A DNA stretch of 64,000 bases, from assembly GCF_041260155.1 (NCBI RefSeq), contig NC_091940.1:5030501-5094500 (forward strand). Reading direction: 5' to 3'. The position numbers and the translations under genes are program-made. Every line of letters begins with the position of its first letter. Position 1 is the first letter of the stretch. Positions 52,880-64,000 of the stretch are shown piece by piece. This DNA comes from Ptychodera flava. Taxonomy: Eukaryota > Hemichordata > Enteropneusta > Ptychoderidae. Under the pieces are notes generated by a model. That model was not told the DNA's origin. It saw nothing but the letters and a program-made list of their open reading frames with translations, and did no database searches.

Positions 52880-53359
52880 AGTTTCCGAGAGAAAGACACC
52901 GCATCGCAACTCTTGTTCACTGAGAATCGTCAGGAAAAATTAAATTACTTTGAAGAAAAGTTGCAGAATTCCCACGTAATCCTCCACTCTGACAGAGTGC
53001 CAATCAGACGTCAGTGAGATAATGCAAATTTATGAAGTACTACATGTTTCTCTGCAGAATAGAAATGTGGAGTGTAACATGATAGCTTCGAGAGATGAGT
53101 TTATGTGTGTGTGATGGTGCATCGTGCAATTGTGATCTTGAAAACAGTAAAGCGTAATCAATCAGGTTGAAGGACATTTCCTTTCGAATGCTGCCGTAAG
53201 CTACAAGTATGATCATGGCGATGCCCTAGACCACAACCTGGAACTCCATGTCTATGGACTTTTTATCATTGATGCAGTTTGGTTTGATAAAAAAGATGAA
53301 AGCAAATGATCCAAAGGTATTGACCTCCAGATTGTCAGAGATTACATCATGTTCAACTA

Positions 53360-53523
53360 TAGCTGTGGAAACGCAGCTATCTGTTGTAGGGGTAGCGTGT
53401 GTCGCTATGCGGGTCATCAAAAGGTCAACCCCGCCAGGGATATCTGTGGCGGAATTGACCTTTTGATGACCCGCACAGTGACGCACGCTACCCCGTAAAC
53501 AGATAGCTGCGTTTCCACAGCTA
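53360..53523. mobile_element. Hairpin element with exact 9-bp target duplication, family F6
   Basis: The arms tagctgtggaaacgcagcta, ggggtagcgtg, cgggtcatcaaaaggtcaa and their complements form a long hairpin around ccccgccagggatatctgtg. GTTCAACTA flanks both sides exactly (53351-53359 and 53524-53532). The nine-base duplication fits a Mutator-like mechanism; no transposase is present. Confidence 0.85.
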
Positions 53524-53619
53524 GTTCAACTATTGATCACACTTTTACACTTCAATTCTTTGTCAATAGTTAAATTGCCAACACCAATCACCTTTTGCTG
53601 AGTTTTGAGGTGTACTTAA

Positions 53620-54021
53620 GGATGTACGATCGGTAAGATTAAAAGTAATGTCATTTCTCTAAATTGTAGATTTTTGATTCTCCTTTGAAAGTATTATCAA
53701 AATGTGTGATAAAATATAGGGGTCACCGCGCTCGTTTTTGAGATACATGACCATGGATTTTGCCATTTATGAGAAAAAATGCCGAGTCAGCATTTTTTCA
53801 CCAATGCATTTTCTATGGACGAAATAATTCAATGCTGTTGATCACAAAATTTAGCGCGGTGACCATATCATTTTATTTGATCACTATTATCTATTTCTCT
53901 AGACTGAGCTTTGTGCAAATTTTCATGAAAATGACAATAGTAGAAATTGATTTTCCAGCAAATTTCAATGTAATCCTATGGGAAGTGACAAATTCCACGC
54001 GCGCGTAACGCTCATACATCC
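53620..54021. mobile_element. TTAA-flanked MITE, family P2
   Basis: The ends GGATGTACGA and the inverse (TC)ATACATCC are bordered by TTAA at 53616-53619 and 54022-54025. The interior also pairs in part (ggggtcaccgcgct against agcgcggtgacc). A different sequence from P1 but the same target duplication. The 82-codon open frame inside is probably chance. Confidence 0.75.
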
Positions 54022-54025
54022 TTAA

Positions 54026-54519
54026 TGCGGCAGCAAATGGAACACTATTGCTACATATGCATTGCAGGTTTAAGGTCTCTCATAAAGATGGTTACTTGAG
54101 TGTGTCAAGGTTGAGTTTTGGCACCCTTTATGGTACTATCAATTAGTACAGGCAATGTACAGGTAGTTACTTTGTCACTGGCTTGACGATAATAATGGGT
54201 TAAACTCAGAATTTGAATATACTACAGAACAAACAAAACCATGTTTACGAATGCTCATATAAAGATGTTCATTTCCATACATGTTTGTACATATGATATT
54301 GTTTATACTGGTATCATACGATTCTCGGGCATACTTAGTCTACAGAACACAGTGCTCTGTTTCTATTCCAGAGTAAGACCATTGTCCAATGCACTGTTCA
54401 TTTCTGAAATCACATTACTCCTGTTGGCTAAAGCAATGATCGATCCTAACATACTCAACGACTAAGTCACATTCTTACAAAGAATCAAGAAACATGTTGA
54501 GTTTCAGTACACGGTGTAG
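54026..54519. other. Spacer before the RPL14 3' end
   Basis: No gene or bounded repeat recognised. Confidence 0.5.
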
Positions 54520-54525
54520 TTTATT
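54520..54525 (-). terminator. RPL14 polyadenylation signal
   Basis: AATAAA on the minus strand, about 70 bases downstream of the RPL14 stop codon. Confidence 0.75.
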
Positions 54526-54593
54526 TTACAACCAGCACATGGTAATTATTACATGCGAAGCAAAGATACAAAGAAACCCCTTCACTTGGCTTC

Positions 54594-57500
54594 TCATGCT
54601 TGCTTGGCTTCTTTCTTCATTTTGTTTAACTGTGTCCTGACGATCCTGTTCCTCTGTAAATTCAAACAGAAAATTAAATTGTATTAAAACATCATGTTTC
54701 ATACTCCTTTTGAAAAGTAACTTTGGCTAGAGTTCTTTTAACACCTGAATTAAGACCTTGAGAAGCTAAGGAATAGCAATGGTGATACTTACACCATCTC
54801 TCCTTTATAACATACAAACATTTGGTACAATAACTGATCATGGAAGAAAGGAATTTTTTGTCCCATGCCAAGTCACCTCACCATTTCAATACTGAACTCC
54901 CTAATTTTTTTTTCTGTTGCATGGAACGTGACCGTGGATAACATGTATATATGTACCATGTAACCTGTATATGGTTCAATCATTCAAGCAATCAATCAAA
55001 AGTCAAAATTCAGTTATCATAAGCTGACTAATTTCTAGCAAGTGCACTTGATATAAGATACTTTGAACAAAGTTTGAATAGATAAATAGGGGTAGCAACA
55101 CTGTTCATTGGCTTAAGAGAACAAACAGATTTTTTTACTTGACTTGAACACAGAGAAATGTAATGCATGAGAGAGATGTAAATAACAAACCAGTCAGTGT
55201 TTGCCAATCTTTTTTGTAAACTTGACATCTCAGGAAACAATGTCTGACCTTTAGTTGAGGTCAATAGGTCAGAGTAACAGACTAAAATCTGCACCTGACT
55301 ACTGGACTGGAAAACTTGGTCAAGGGACTTAGAAAGATATCTTCCCGTTTTCACATATACTTGTGAAATGGGAGCTAAAATTGTTTCATAAATATTCTGC
55401 TATGCAATATTACAACAAAATGAACATGTACAAAATGAAATAGTATTTATCATGTCTGCAAATTTATTACATCTTTAACTGTAATCTTTAACCTATACAG
55501 ACAGAGGATTCCACCTGGCTTGAATACGTTCTTAGCACCAAAGAAAAAATTATTGCACTGAAACTTACCGCTTGTTTAGCTCTCATAAGCTTGAAACGAT
55601 CAAAGTCTGTCATCTGAGCCCTCTGTGAACACAATAATAACAAATATTAATGCTATTTGGACATAATTTTAACTATTTCTAGCATTTTATTTCCAGTTCA
55701 ACACATTATTATCAGTTGATCTAATTAATACTGCATAATACCGTGTAATTAAGTTGAACAGTTACAGGTAATTGTTTTCATTCACTTAAGATAGTTTGCG
55801 CTTTGAATGAGAAGACTTACTTTTTTGCTCAAATCATACTCTTACCAAATAAAGAGTGAAAATCAGGACTCACTCTGCAAAGTTTGTGAATAGACAACCA
55901 AATTGTCTAACATTTACAGATATTTAACTTTAAAAATGGTTGCTACTCCTGCGTTAACTCTGTGGGGTAAAATAAAATTTTCTATTTTAAAAAAACTAAG
56001 ATGGTGACAAGTTTTCATACTCCAAGAGCATTAAAATGAGCCTCACAAGTGGTCTACCAGATAAGAATTGTACATAATTGACTCTGAATATGTGTCCCTG
56101 AGATATATTTTCCCTTAAATTCCTAAAATGTAACATTTGAGTTTTGAGTACAAGTTGGACCTGTCCAACAATCCTTGAAATCTACCAATTCTAAACATGG
56201 TATTAGCCTGCTAACCTTCTTTTTAGTTTCAATTTTCTTAGCCCAGTTGGTTTCTTTCCACTTCTTGGTGATTTCCTCAGCTTCCCACTGTTTCCTGACT
56301 GTCTTGGTAAGAGAAGTGTGTGCAATGTTCAGCTTGAACTTTGTCAAGTGAAGTCTTTTCAAATTGACTGCTTGGCGCCTCACATTGCTGCATGGACCAT
56401 CTACCAATACCTGTCACAGGATAGAATTCCATCAGGCCTGAGGGGCACACATGGTTTAACTTTGTTTTTGAAAGGGACAATGGTGTCATGAACAATTGCA
56501 CTGGTACTAAAACTGACTCACATGCATCTCCTACAGTACACAAATTTCACTAAAACATAACGATACCTATGCACAAGGAAGGAAATTGAAAACATGTCAC
56601 TAAAATTACTTTTGACACCCTTTGTCACGATTCTATAGGTCTGCAAAGCAAGTCAATAGGTTAAACCACAAATTTAAATCCACCATGGTAGAAACAAACT
56701 AACGTGTGCAAAACCTGCATATAACTACGTGTATTTCCAAACCCTTGTGCAAATGGGTTTGTTTGTACCGCTATCCCCTGATCTTTTGGGTGTCTGTAGA
56801 ACAGACCGCATCATTTATATTCCGAAGTAGAACCATTTTAAAACATCTCAACTCTCACAAATATTCCATAGGTTGATCAAATGAAAAAGACCAACTCACA
56901 AGGGGATTTAAAATTGAGTTGCAGAACGCCACCAACAATAATAACAAGTCATCGTTGATGACACAGTCCCCACTTGTTAATGGGTACTTTGATTACATGT
57001 CCTCAGAGAGGATAGAGTCCTCTTCATTAATTAGGTCTGTGATAAAATACTTTGATACAGATGGCACTCAATGGCCAAGAATGAGTTCCATGGTGATGAA
57101 AACATAAAACCAAAGTAGGCCACCATCCTAAAGTTCATAAAATGAGTCTACTAGGAATTAATCAACAGGATGTTGCAAAACATTTTTGCAAACAATCCTA
57201 ACACTTAACAGATTATCACTTGTACCATATTTCATAAAGTTTGATGCAGTATTTACAACACTATGAGATCAACATCTGTATCAAGTTTCATCACATTTGA
57301 CGTTGTATTAATTTGTGGTTATATCACCCTAATTAGGAAAGTTCATTACTTATGCAATTACAAATTAATTAAAATGACACTGATAAATGTCTTTTCAATG
57401 TTAAAGCAATGTGAGCTTAACATCTGTACAAAGTTTCATGAATTTGATGCAGTATTTCTTGACATATCAGCCTATTTACGAAACTTCAATAATTGACATG

Positions 57501-60500
57501 TTACTGCTACATGACGTGAAACAAATTGAGGAGCATATGTGTGAAATAGGTCAATGTCCTTGTACCAACTTTGAATGATACTGGTGGCAATATGTCTGAG
57601 TTATGGCTCTGTACATAAGAAAATTGTAACAAATTCATCGCCATACAGCGATATTTGATCTTACTGTTTAAAAAATCAACAAGTATATGTACGACATAAG
57701 TCAATGTACATGTACCAACTTTGAATAAGATCAGTTGAGACTTGCCAGAGTTATGGCTCTCGACATGAAACAACCATTACGAAATTGCTACCATGTGGCC
57801 ATATTGGACCATCTCGTGAAACCAATCGACATACATATGTATAAATAAGTCAATGTCCTTGTACCAACTTTGAATAAATTTGCTTGATACATGTCTGAGT
57901 TATGGTTCCGGACATGAAAAAATCGGGAAAAATGGCCACACGGCGGCCATATTGGATTGTATCACAAAACAAATCAATGTGCATATGTATGACATAGGTC
58001 GATGTCCCTGTACTAAGTTTAAATAAAATCGGTGAATAAAATCAGTGAGACGTGCCCAAGTTTTGGCTAAGGACACGAAAAAATTGTAACCAATATGGCT
58101 GCCATGCAGCCATATTGGATCATATCATGAAACAAATTGACGTACATATGTATGACATAAGTCAATGTCCTTGTAGCAACTTTGAATAAAATCGGTTGAG
58201 ATATGCCTGACTTATGGCTCTGTACATGAAAAAATCGTTACAAAATGGCCGCCTGGCGGCCATGTTGGATCGTATCACAAAACAAATTGACGTGCATATC
58301 TATGACATTGGTCAATGTCCTTGTACCAACTTTGAATAAAATCGGTTGAAACATGTCTGAGTTATGGCTTTGTACATGAAAAAATCGTTAGAAAATGGCC
58401 GCCTGGCGGCCATATTGGATCGTTTCACAAAACAAATTGACGTACATATCTATGACATTGGTCAATGTCCTTGTACTAACTTTGAGTAAAATCGGTTGAA
58501 ACATGTCTGAGTTATGGCTCTGTACATGAAAAAATCGTTAGAAAATGGCCGCCTGGCGGCCATATTGGATCGTATCACAAAACAAATTGACGTGCATATC
58601 TATGACATTGGTCAATGTCCTTGTACCAACTTTGAATAAAATCGGTTGAAACATGTCTGAGTTATGGCTCTGTACATGAAAAAATCGTTAGAAAATGGCC
58701 GCCTGGCGGCCATATTGGATCGTATCACAAAACAAATTGACGTGCATATCTATGACATTGGTCAATGTCCTTGTACCAACTTTGAATAAAATCGGTTGAA
58801 ACATGTGAGTTATGGCTCTGTACATGAAAAAATCGTAATAAAATGGCTGCCTGGCGGCCATATTGGATCGTATCACAAAACAAATTGACGTGCATCTGTA
58901 TGACATATGAAGTAATTCTTGTACCAAGTTTGAATGAAATCGCTCCTTGCATCTCTGAGATATCTGCGTGAACGGACGGACGCACGCACGACGCACACAC
59001 GCACGGACGCACGGACACGACCAAACCTATAAGTCCCCCCGGACGGTGTCCGTGGGGACTAATAACAAGTCCAATGTTCTTGGCCCATGTTACAAGTTTA
59101 CTAAACCATGTAATTCACCTATTTTGATTGATTTTCATTGGTCAGCTTATTGCTTGCCATTTTCGAGTTAACACTTCTCTACCTCTTTGGCAAAAATATG
59201 CAACGAAAATTGTGATTAGCATGCCAGCTATGTACAGTTGCGGGAATAATTACATCAATGTCAGCACCTTATCTGGGTTTCCTCTGGGTCAGCAGGTTAT
59301 GTTCTCAAAAATGAGAATGGTGTGCTTAAAAAATTTGCATTTTGAGAAAAATTTTTTCATGCAATAATTACCATAGATTTTTTTCCTCAATGATTAGGCC
59401 ATCCTAATCAACAAAACAAATTAAATTATTTTCCAAGTTAATTAGAACCCTGAATATATGTAAAGCCATGTGCTTTAATCTTCGAATAATGTTACTGAAT
59501 GAGTTTTGAGTTACGGAACTGGTATGACCATCTTTAAAATTATTTTCCAACTTCAATTTCAAACGTAGGTAGCTCTCTATGACGTTCAAATCTGCTGCAC
59601 AGGGACAACTTCATCTTGCATAGCTCACGTAGTTAAAAACGGTAATTTATTCTCTTTTTTCCAAAGTCTCCAGCAATTTCGCAGTTTGTGGCTCTTTGTA
59701 GCCGAAGCTATCTCTTTCTTTGTCTGATAAAGCTTACCACCGGTAATTCCTTATTTAAGTTTTGGGAACAGACCTCTTACTAGTTTAGTCATCGTCGATC
59801 GCAAGCAGTATCGACCGCTCCGTATCTGAATAACTGCCATGTGCCATGTGACGTCTGCTGTGTGTCCGTGTTTCAAATGCATTGTCCAATTAAAAGATGG
59901 CTTTCATGCTGAAAGTGGTCCCAACATCATTACGAGCACAGAGACTTAATTATGGTTGACACAGAGTCATTGATTGGTTGAAGATTTTGGACGATGTCAT
60001 TTAAGTAGGGGACTTAGTCGTGTTCTATTGCGTGTAAAACCATGAAGTTTCCAGACCAGGTCCGCGTTACAAACTCAGCAAAATGAAACGTTTTGCGTAA
60101 AATTCATGTTTACATTTCCTTTCGAACGTTTTTTCATGGTGGTTAGTGGTCAAATAGCTTCGCAAACTGTACGAATACTACCTAGAATATTTTCATAAAC
60201 ATCTGATTTTCTTCTGAAAATGCAAAAAAAACGAGCGGCAGCGGACACACAGCTTATGCTGCGCTCGCTCTCAGGTCAGACCTGTTATTAAATAATAACA
60301 CACGCCAGCAGGGGCAAGATCACGATTTGTTGCCTGCCCAAGGAATGGTGCTAATGAAGGTAATATTGATGATGCCCGAGCCAAAGGCGAGGGTATCATC
60401 AATATTACAATTGTTATATCAATATAACAGGGCTATATCACCTAAACCATGTTCTATCACTTTTTATTCTATATCATGTGAGTGAGGCTCAGCCAATCAC

Positions 60501-61191
60501 AGTACCTGGATAATACGTGAGGTGTAATAACATGTAAATGTCATACTTACCCTGCTTTGATCAACAACATCAATGATAACGCACAATTTCCCTGCATCTT
60601 TTCCGTGGCCAATGAAGGCCACACGGCCAACTTCAACAAAATGCTTGTAAACCTTGAAAAGAAACGAAAGTAATGTATTACAATGTTTCGTTATTTCCCT
60701 TATTGCAGTGCTCAAATTGCCCATCATGACAGTATCAATACTATAATGATGCATACATTGGGCTGGGCTGCCAACCGCTAACAGGAGGTAAGATAATTTT
60801 ACGCGATTACTGCCTTTAATTTGATATGATTTTTCACATTGACTGAGTAATTTGCAATCCTAGAAAACTTTAAATGCATGAGACTTCTCAAATATCCACG
60901 TCAATTTTAATCATCGGCGCGATGCCACATGCCATCGACCATCCCAAGTATGTCATTGATAGAAAGGGCGCCGCCATCTTGGATAGGCGAGCTTACGGAA
61001 GGTTTTTAATAGTGTAAAGATTTCAGGATAATTAAACACACTAAATTAGTATAATAGTGCGAATATCCATGTTGATGGACACCTTGAAATGTATTTTAAT
61101 GTTGAAAGAATCAAAAGAACCGAAATAGATTGGAATAACTGTTCATTTTTTGCGTTTGAATTACGACCAACCGCATGTGACTTACCACCAT
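54594..61191 (-). CDS. RPL14: Ribosomal protein L14 (eL14)
   Basis: A protein of the large cytosolic ribosomal subunit. Exons in transcription order: 61191-61186 (ATG GTG), 60652-60551, 56410-56216, 55622-55569 and 54653-54594, all phase 0 with GT-AG borders; 138 residues. Residues about 6-45 hold the KOW-type region [20 protein letters not shown] then [50 protein letters not shown], and the signature [20 protein letters not shown] follow. It ends KMKKEAKQA, without the long Ala/Lys tail of mammals. The first exon codes two residues; if the donor were one codon earlier the protein would start MVYKHF, closer to the usual MVF(K/R)RF. The four introns are 532, 4140, 593 and 915 bases; the second hosts a Helentron-like element and the third a MITE. 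Confidence 0.95.
55800..56114. mobile_element. TTAA-flanked MITE, family P1, in an RPL14 intron
   Basis: The ends gatagtttgcgctttgaatg and the diverged right end are bordered by TTAA (55796-55799, 56115-56118). The interior (gttaactctgtggggtaaa, aactaagatggtgacaag, aaaatgagcct.acaagt) matches the 41-kb copy. It lies between RPL14 exons 3 and 4 and is more decayed than that copy. Confidence 0.7.
56943..59062 (-). mobile_element. Helentron/HINE-like element, family T150, copy 2
   Basis: The inverse of copy 1, with the same ends (3' end aacaagtcatcgttgatgac at 56943, 5' end ggtgtccgtggggactaa at 59062). The core has about ten units of 150 bases between 57510 and 58960, more than copy 1. The five units nearest the 5' end are almost identical to each other and the distal ones more diverged. 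An AT-rich block at about 57050-57500 is not in copy 1 and resembles, in inverse, the 145-base units at 31-32 kb. The element lies in RPL14 intron 2, in the same orientation as RPL14. Confidence 0.75.
59063..60359. other. RPL14 intron 2, unique part
   Basis: No exon recognised; AT-rich. Open frames here are short and lack family signal. A possible intronic snoRNA, common in ribosomal-protein introns, was looked for by eye but no convincing C/D or H/ACA pattern was found. Confidence 0.4.
60360..60408. repeat. Short palindrome (49 bp) in RPL14 intron 2
   Basis: gtaatattgatgatgcccga and its inverse gggtatcatcaatattac pair around ccaaagg. It is followed by a smaller hairpin, tgttatatcaatataaca, at 60411-60428. 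Possibly a minimal foldback remnant. Confidence 0.7.
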
Positions 61192-61374
61192 GTTTGCGGC
61201 AGCGCTGAAAGAGATCGACAGACACGTGACGTGTGCAAAGTAAGGGGCCAAAGTAAGTGCGCCACCAACGCCATAATTCCGAGTCAGGTCAAAGTTCGAA
61301 TCAAGTAAACATTGGTCAGCTGAGTAACACAAGAAACATTGTGTCTGTATTTTAGCGATGTAACTGAAAAGAAA
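61192..61374. promoter_or_regulatory. Divergent promoter region of RPL14 and LDHD
   Basis: Only about 180 bases separate the two start codons, which face away from each other. On the minus strand a pyrimidine tract CTCTTTC (61207-61213), about 16 bases before the RPL14 ATG, has the form of the 5'-TOP start used by ribosomal-protein genes. An E-box CACGTG lies at 61223-61228. No TATA box is evident. Shared use of the region is inference. Confidence 0.6.
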
Positions 61375-64000
61375 ATGCTACTTCGCAGTGTACTTAGATC
61401 GTTTCGCGTTGACAAAAGGTCTGGTGTTTCATTCTTTGTGAAAAGAACTTTCTCTTCCGAAGTGAACGTCGAAGAAAGAGAGGTAAATATGAACCACACT
61501 GTACTGCATTGTCTGCAAACCTGCCTGCAATTTAACATCGAGAGGAGGAAGCGCCACTTTCATTTGAGGCGTATCATACCTGTGCCTACCCATGCTCCCC
61601 ATGTTCTTCTGTGGCCAGTGCTTTCAATTTGCCGTTGGACTGTAAAGCCCAGATTTCGCATACATCACATGTATATAGTAGCAGAATCACAATCTAAGTT
61701 TCATAATTGCATCGACGATCCATGTGCGTGAGACCTCAAAAACAATGTGACCTTGGTCTTTTTGCATAAGCCGTGTGACACACCGATCATTGTTTCCACA
61801 TTGTGTAACGCAGGATTCGTACAAGGATGAAAGATCATTGATCACAGAGTCTAGAGAATTATGTTTTTACTGTAACTGGCATTGAAAGGGGCGTGTACTC
61901 AACTCATTTTCAAATCACCAGCTTTTAGTACATTGTCACACACAGACATAGGGAGTGACTGAACTGAGAGAAGTGCACAATCTTACTAGAATTTAATCAA
62001 CAATTGATGTCAACTGTTACCATTCTTTCAATTTTCAACATTCATTTGAAATATTCATCATTAGATTTCAGTACATACTTACTTACTGTTGTCAATAGGA
62101 TGGGACATGTATATAGGGAAATTGCAGTCAAAAGGGTTACTAGGAACATGTATATTCAAAGAAACTCACCGTATTTTTTTATATCAGTACACACAGTTAT
62201 GAGTGAAGTATAATCAGTTGGCCACTTTATTGTTAACATTTTGAACAGATAAAATCATCATCAAAACTGTGAAAACATTATAATTTTCTGAACAGCCTTT
62301 CTGTTGCCAACAACCCATCTTGTCCAATTCTAATGCTGATATCTGATAACTTCATTGTCCCTCAACTGCCTTTGAAACATAAGTGAAAAGACTTCCAATC
62401 CTTAAAGGGACATAGTCGTCGGAACTGCGCCTGTGCAAGTTTCTTGTTTACAAACAATGTATTTCGTGCACGATATCAAGTTGCACCTCATCATCATAGC
62501 TGCAACATTTAAATTATATGATAATAGACTATGACAGATATTTTAACTGTCATCAATCACTATTGTGCCTTGGATACATTGTTGCCATTGGTCGTATGGG
62601 TCCCATACGACCTTTGAGCGCAGTTCCGACGACTATATCCCTTTAATGAAAGAAAGATATGTTACAGAAAATTACATGTTATTTATTACATGTGCTTGCA
62701 AAAATCTGGTTCCAATTTTTGAACAATTTAATTAAAAATCTGCAATGTCTCATAACTGTTTTTAATTTTTTAAGTTACAATTTTTGTCCAGTATTGCAAT
62801 GAACTTGGCCACAATTTTCAGATTGTGCTCTGAAAAAACCACATAAGATGCTGAATCTTTACATGAAAGGGTAGTTAATGCTGCAATCTTTATTTGAACG
62901 CAAGAAAAGTACACTGGGTATCACTCATGTGATGGTATGAAATGTCTCTGTATCATTTTTAACTTTTGTTCATTATGTAAACAGTCTATTGGTAAATACT
63001 TGTTTTGTAACAGATATTGAATGTAAAGTCACAAGTGACATATTTTATTATGGTTTTTACAGACTCCTCTGAGTGTAGGTGGTGATATTATTGAATCCTT
63101 CAGATCTCTCATTGGCAAAGAAAATGTATCAACAGCTCTGGCTGTCAGAGAACATCATGGAAAAGATGAATCATGGCACAAGTAAGAATCCCTTGCAGAC
63201 TTAACTTTCTTTTCAGAATTGAAATCCAATTATGGCAATGCTGAAATGAATGTTTTTCAATCTTAGGGAATGCAGATTCTGTTGATGAATGTTCTTGTGG
63301 TATGAGACAATGATAGAAAGACCTAAGGAGACACCAAAGTTGGAGAATCAACCAAATTTGTTGTTTAAATGAAGAAGTTTTGCTGACTTTTCAGCAACCT
63401 CTACCCAACATCACAAGTTTCTTGTTTCACTTTGTACAGAGGAACTCCACCAGATGTCGTAGTTTGGCCACAAAATACTGAACAAGTCAGTCAGATTGCT
63501 GCCATGTGTAATCAACTGCGTCTACCAATGGTGCCTTTTGGCTCAGGAACTGGTCTAGAGGGAGGTGCCACAGGAGTTAAAGTATGTGATTGTAACAGTA
63601 TATCATAGCCCATCTTCTCTGCTGAATTTCTCACTGTGTATTTCTTCTGTTAAAGTATTGTGAAATGGTACTCTATGCAATGTTATTTACTGATGTGTCT
63701 AATACTTGACAATTTTCATGATCGGTATTCATTTGGCCTTGACTTTGAATTAAGAAATGCATGTTAATCAATGTGCATTGCATCTCTCGCTGTGTCAAAG
63801 CACTGGTCCAACTGGATTGACTTTGATCAAGCTGACTGATTGGTTATGTCTGGGTATTGCATGTGACAAGCCAATCCAAATAATAATGTTACCTTTTAAA
63901 TGGAGACATTTTCGATTGACTGATGAACTCAAAGACACTCTTTTCATTCATTCAAGTTATCACCTTGTCTCTTATTGTTTCTGATAACAGGGGAGTGTGT
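61375..64000 (+). CDS. LDHD: D-lactate dehydrogenase, mitochondrial (5' part)
   Basis: A FAD-dependent mitochondrial enzyme oxidising D-2-hydroxyacids such as D-lactate to pyruvate. Exons 61375-61482, 63063-63181, 63440-63581 and the first ten bases of a fourth at 63991 join in phase; the gene continues beyond the window. The start MLLRSVLRSFRVDKR is a basic amphipathic mitochondrial presequence; an upstream in-frame ATG at 61339 would spoil it. STALAVREHHGKDESWHKG, then TPPDVVVWPQNTEQVSQIAA and PMVPFGSGTGLEGGATGVKG form the start of the FAD-binding type-4 (PCMH) domain, with the glycine-rich PFGSGTGLEGG loop intact. It is transcribed away from RPL14. Intron 1 carries a TTAA-flanked MITE. Confidence 0.92.
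62406..62642. mobile_element. TTAA-flanked MITE, family P3, in LDHD intron 1
   Basis: The ends AGGGACATAGTCGTCGGAAC(TGCGC) and the inverse GCGCAGTTCCGACGACTATA(TCCCT) match at 27 of 28 positions and are bordered by TTAA (62402-62405 and 62643-62646). 237 bases, no coding sequence. The near-perfect ends suggest a recent insertion. Confidence 0.9.

Noticed and set aside
58688-59024. Overlapping minus-strand frames of about 100 codons
   Set aside because: Same 150-base repeat and its GC-rich microsatellite in the second element copy; not a gene.

Overview
The window looks like a piece of a compact, AT-rich invertebrate nuclear genome, most likely a marine animal; a non-vertebrate deuterostome (hemichordate, amphioxus or echinoderm) fits best, but lophotrochozoans are not excluded. 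The reasons are spliced genes with GT-AG introns of about 0.3-4 kb, conserved animal proteins (METTL9, ribosomal protein L14, LDHD), a BEL/Pao LTR element, Helentron-like tandem-repeat elements and many foldback/MITE copies. No sequence here names the species, so this is inference.

Layout. 1-7.4 kb: METTL9 (+), a protein-histidine methyltransferase, with a candidate first exon that lies inside a MITE-like element. 7.4-11.2 kb: no gene; a diverged tandem repeat of about 80 bp at 9.6-10.7 kb. 11.3-17.5 kb: one BEL/Pao LTR retrotransposon with nearly identical LTRs and a broken coding region. 17.5-27.1 kb: gene-poor, with small MITEs and a (GA)n tract. 27.1-27.6 kb: a foldback element carrying telomere-type repeats and a fragment of a helix-turn-helix protein. 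27.6-32.3 kb: two weak unrecognised ORFs and a tandem array with a unit of about 145 bp. 33.0-35.1 kb: a four-exon gene (+) for a protein I read as two ABM-like (dimeric alpha/beta barrel) domains. 37.4-41.4 kb: a LINE fragment, two fragments of a ZMYM2/Crypton-like N-terminus, three large palindromes and several MITEs, one nested in another. 41.8-43.3 kb: a two-exon RING-finger gene (+) with a proline-rich C-terminus ending at a long (CCA/CAT)n tract. 45.0-45.6 kb: inverted minisatellite arms. 46.0-49.6 kb: a four-exon gene (-) with a possible PH-like domain. 50.3-54.0 kb: a cluster of palindromic elements nested in one another, including one Helentron-like copy. 54.5-61.2 kb: RPL14 (-), with a second Helentron-like copy in intron 2. 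61.4 kb to the end: first exons of LDHD (+), divergently transcribed from RPL14 and running off the window.

The genes do not form one pathway. RPL14 and LDHD share a short head-to-head promoter region. The most notable content is three spliced genes without a recognised name (ABM-like duplicate, RING plus polyproline, PH-like) and the density of hairpin-forming mobile elements between 38 and 61 kb. Exon boundaries were set by hand from GT-AG signals, reading phase and protein similarity recalled from memory; no database search was possible.
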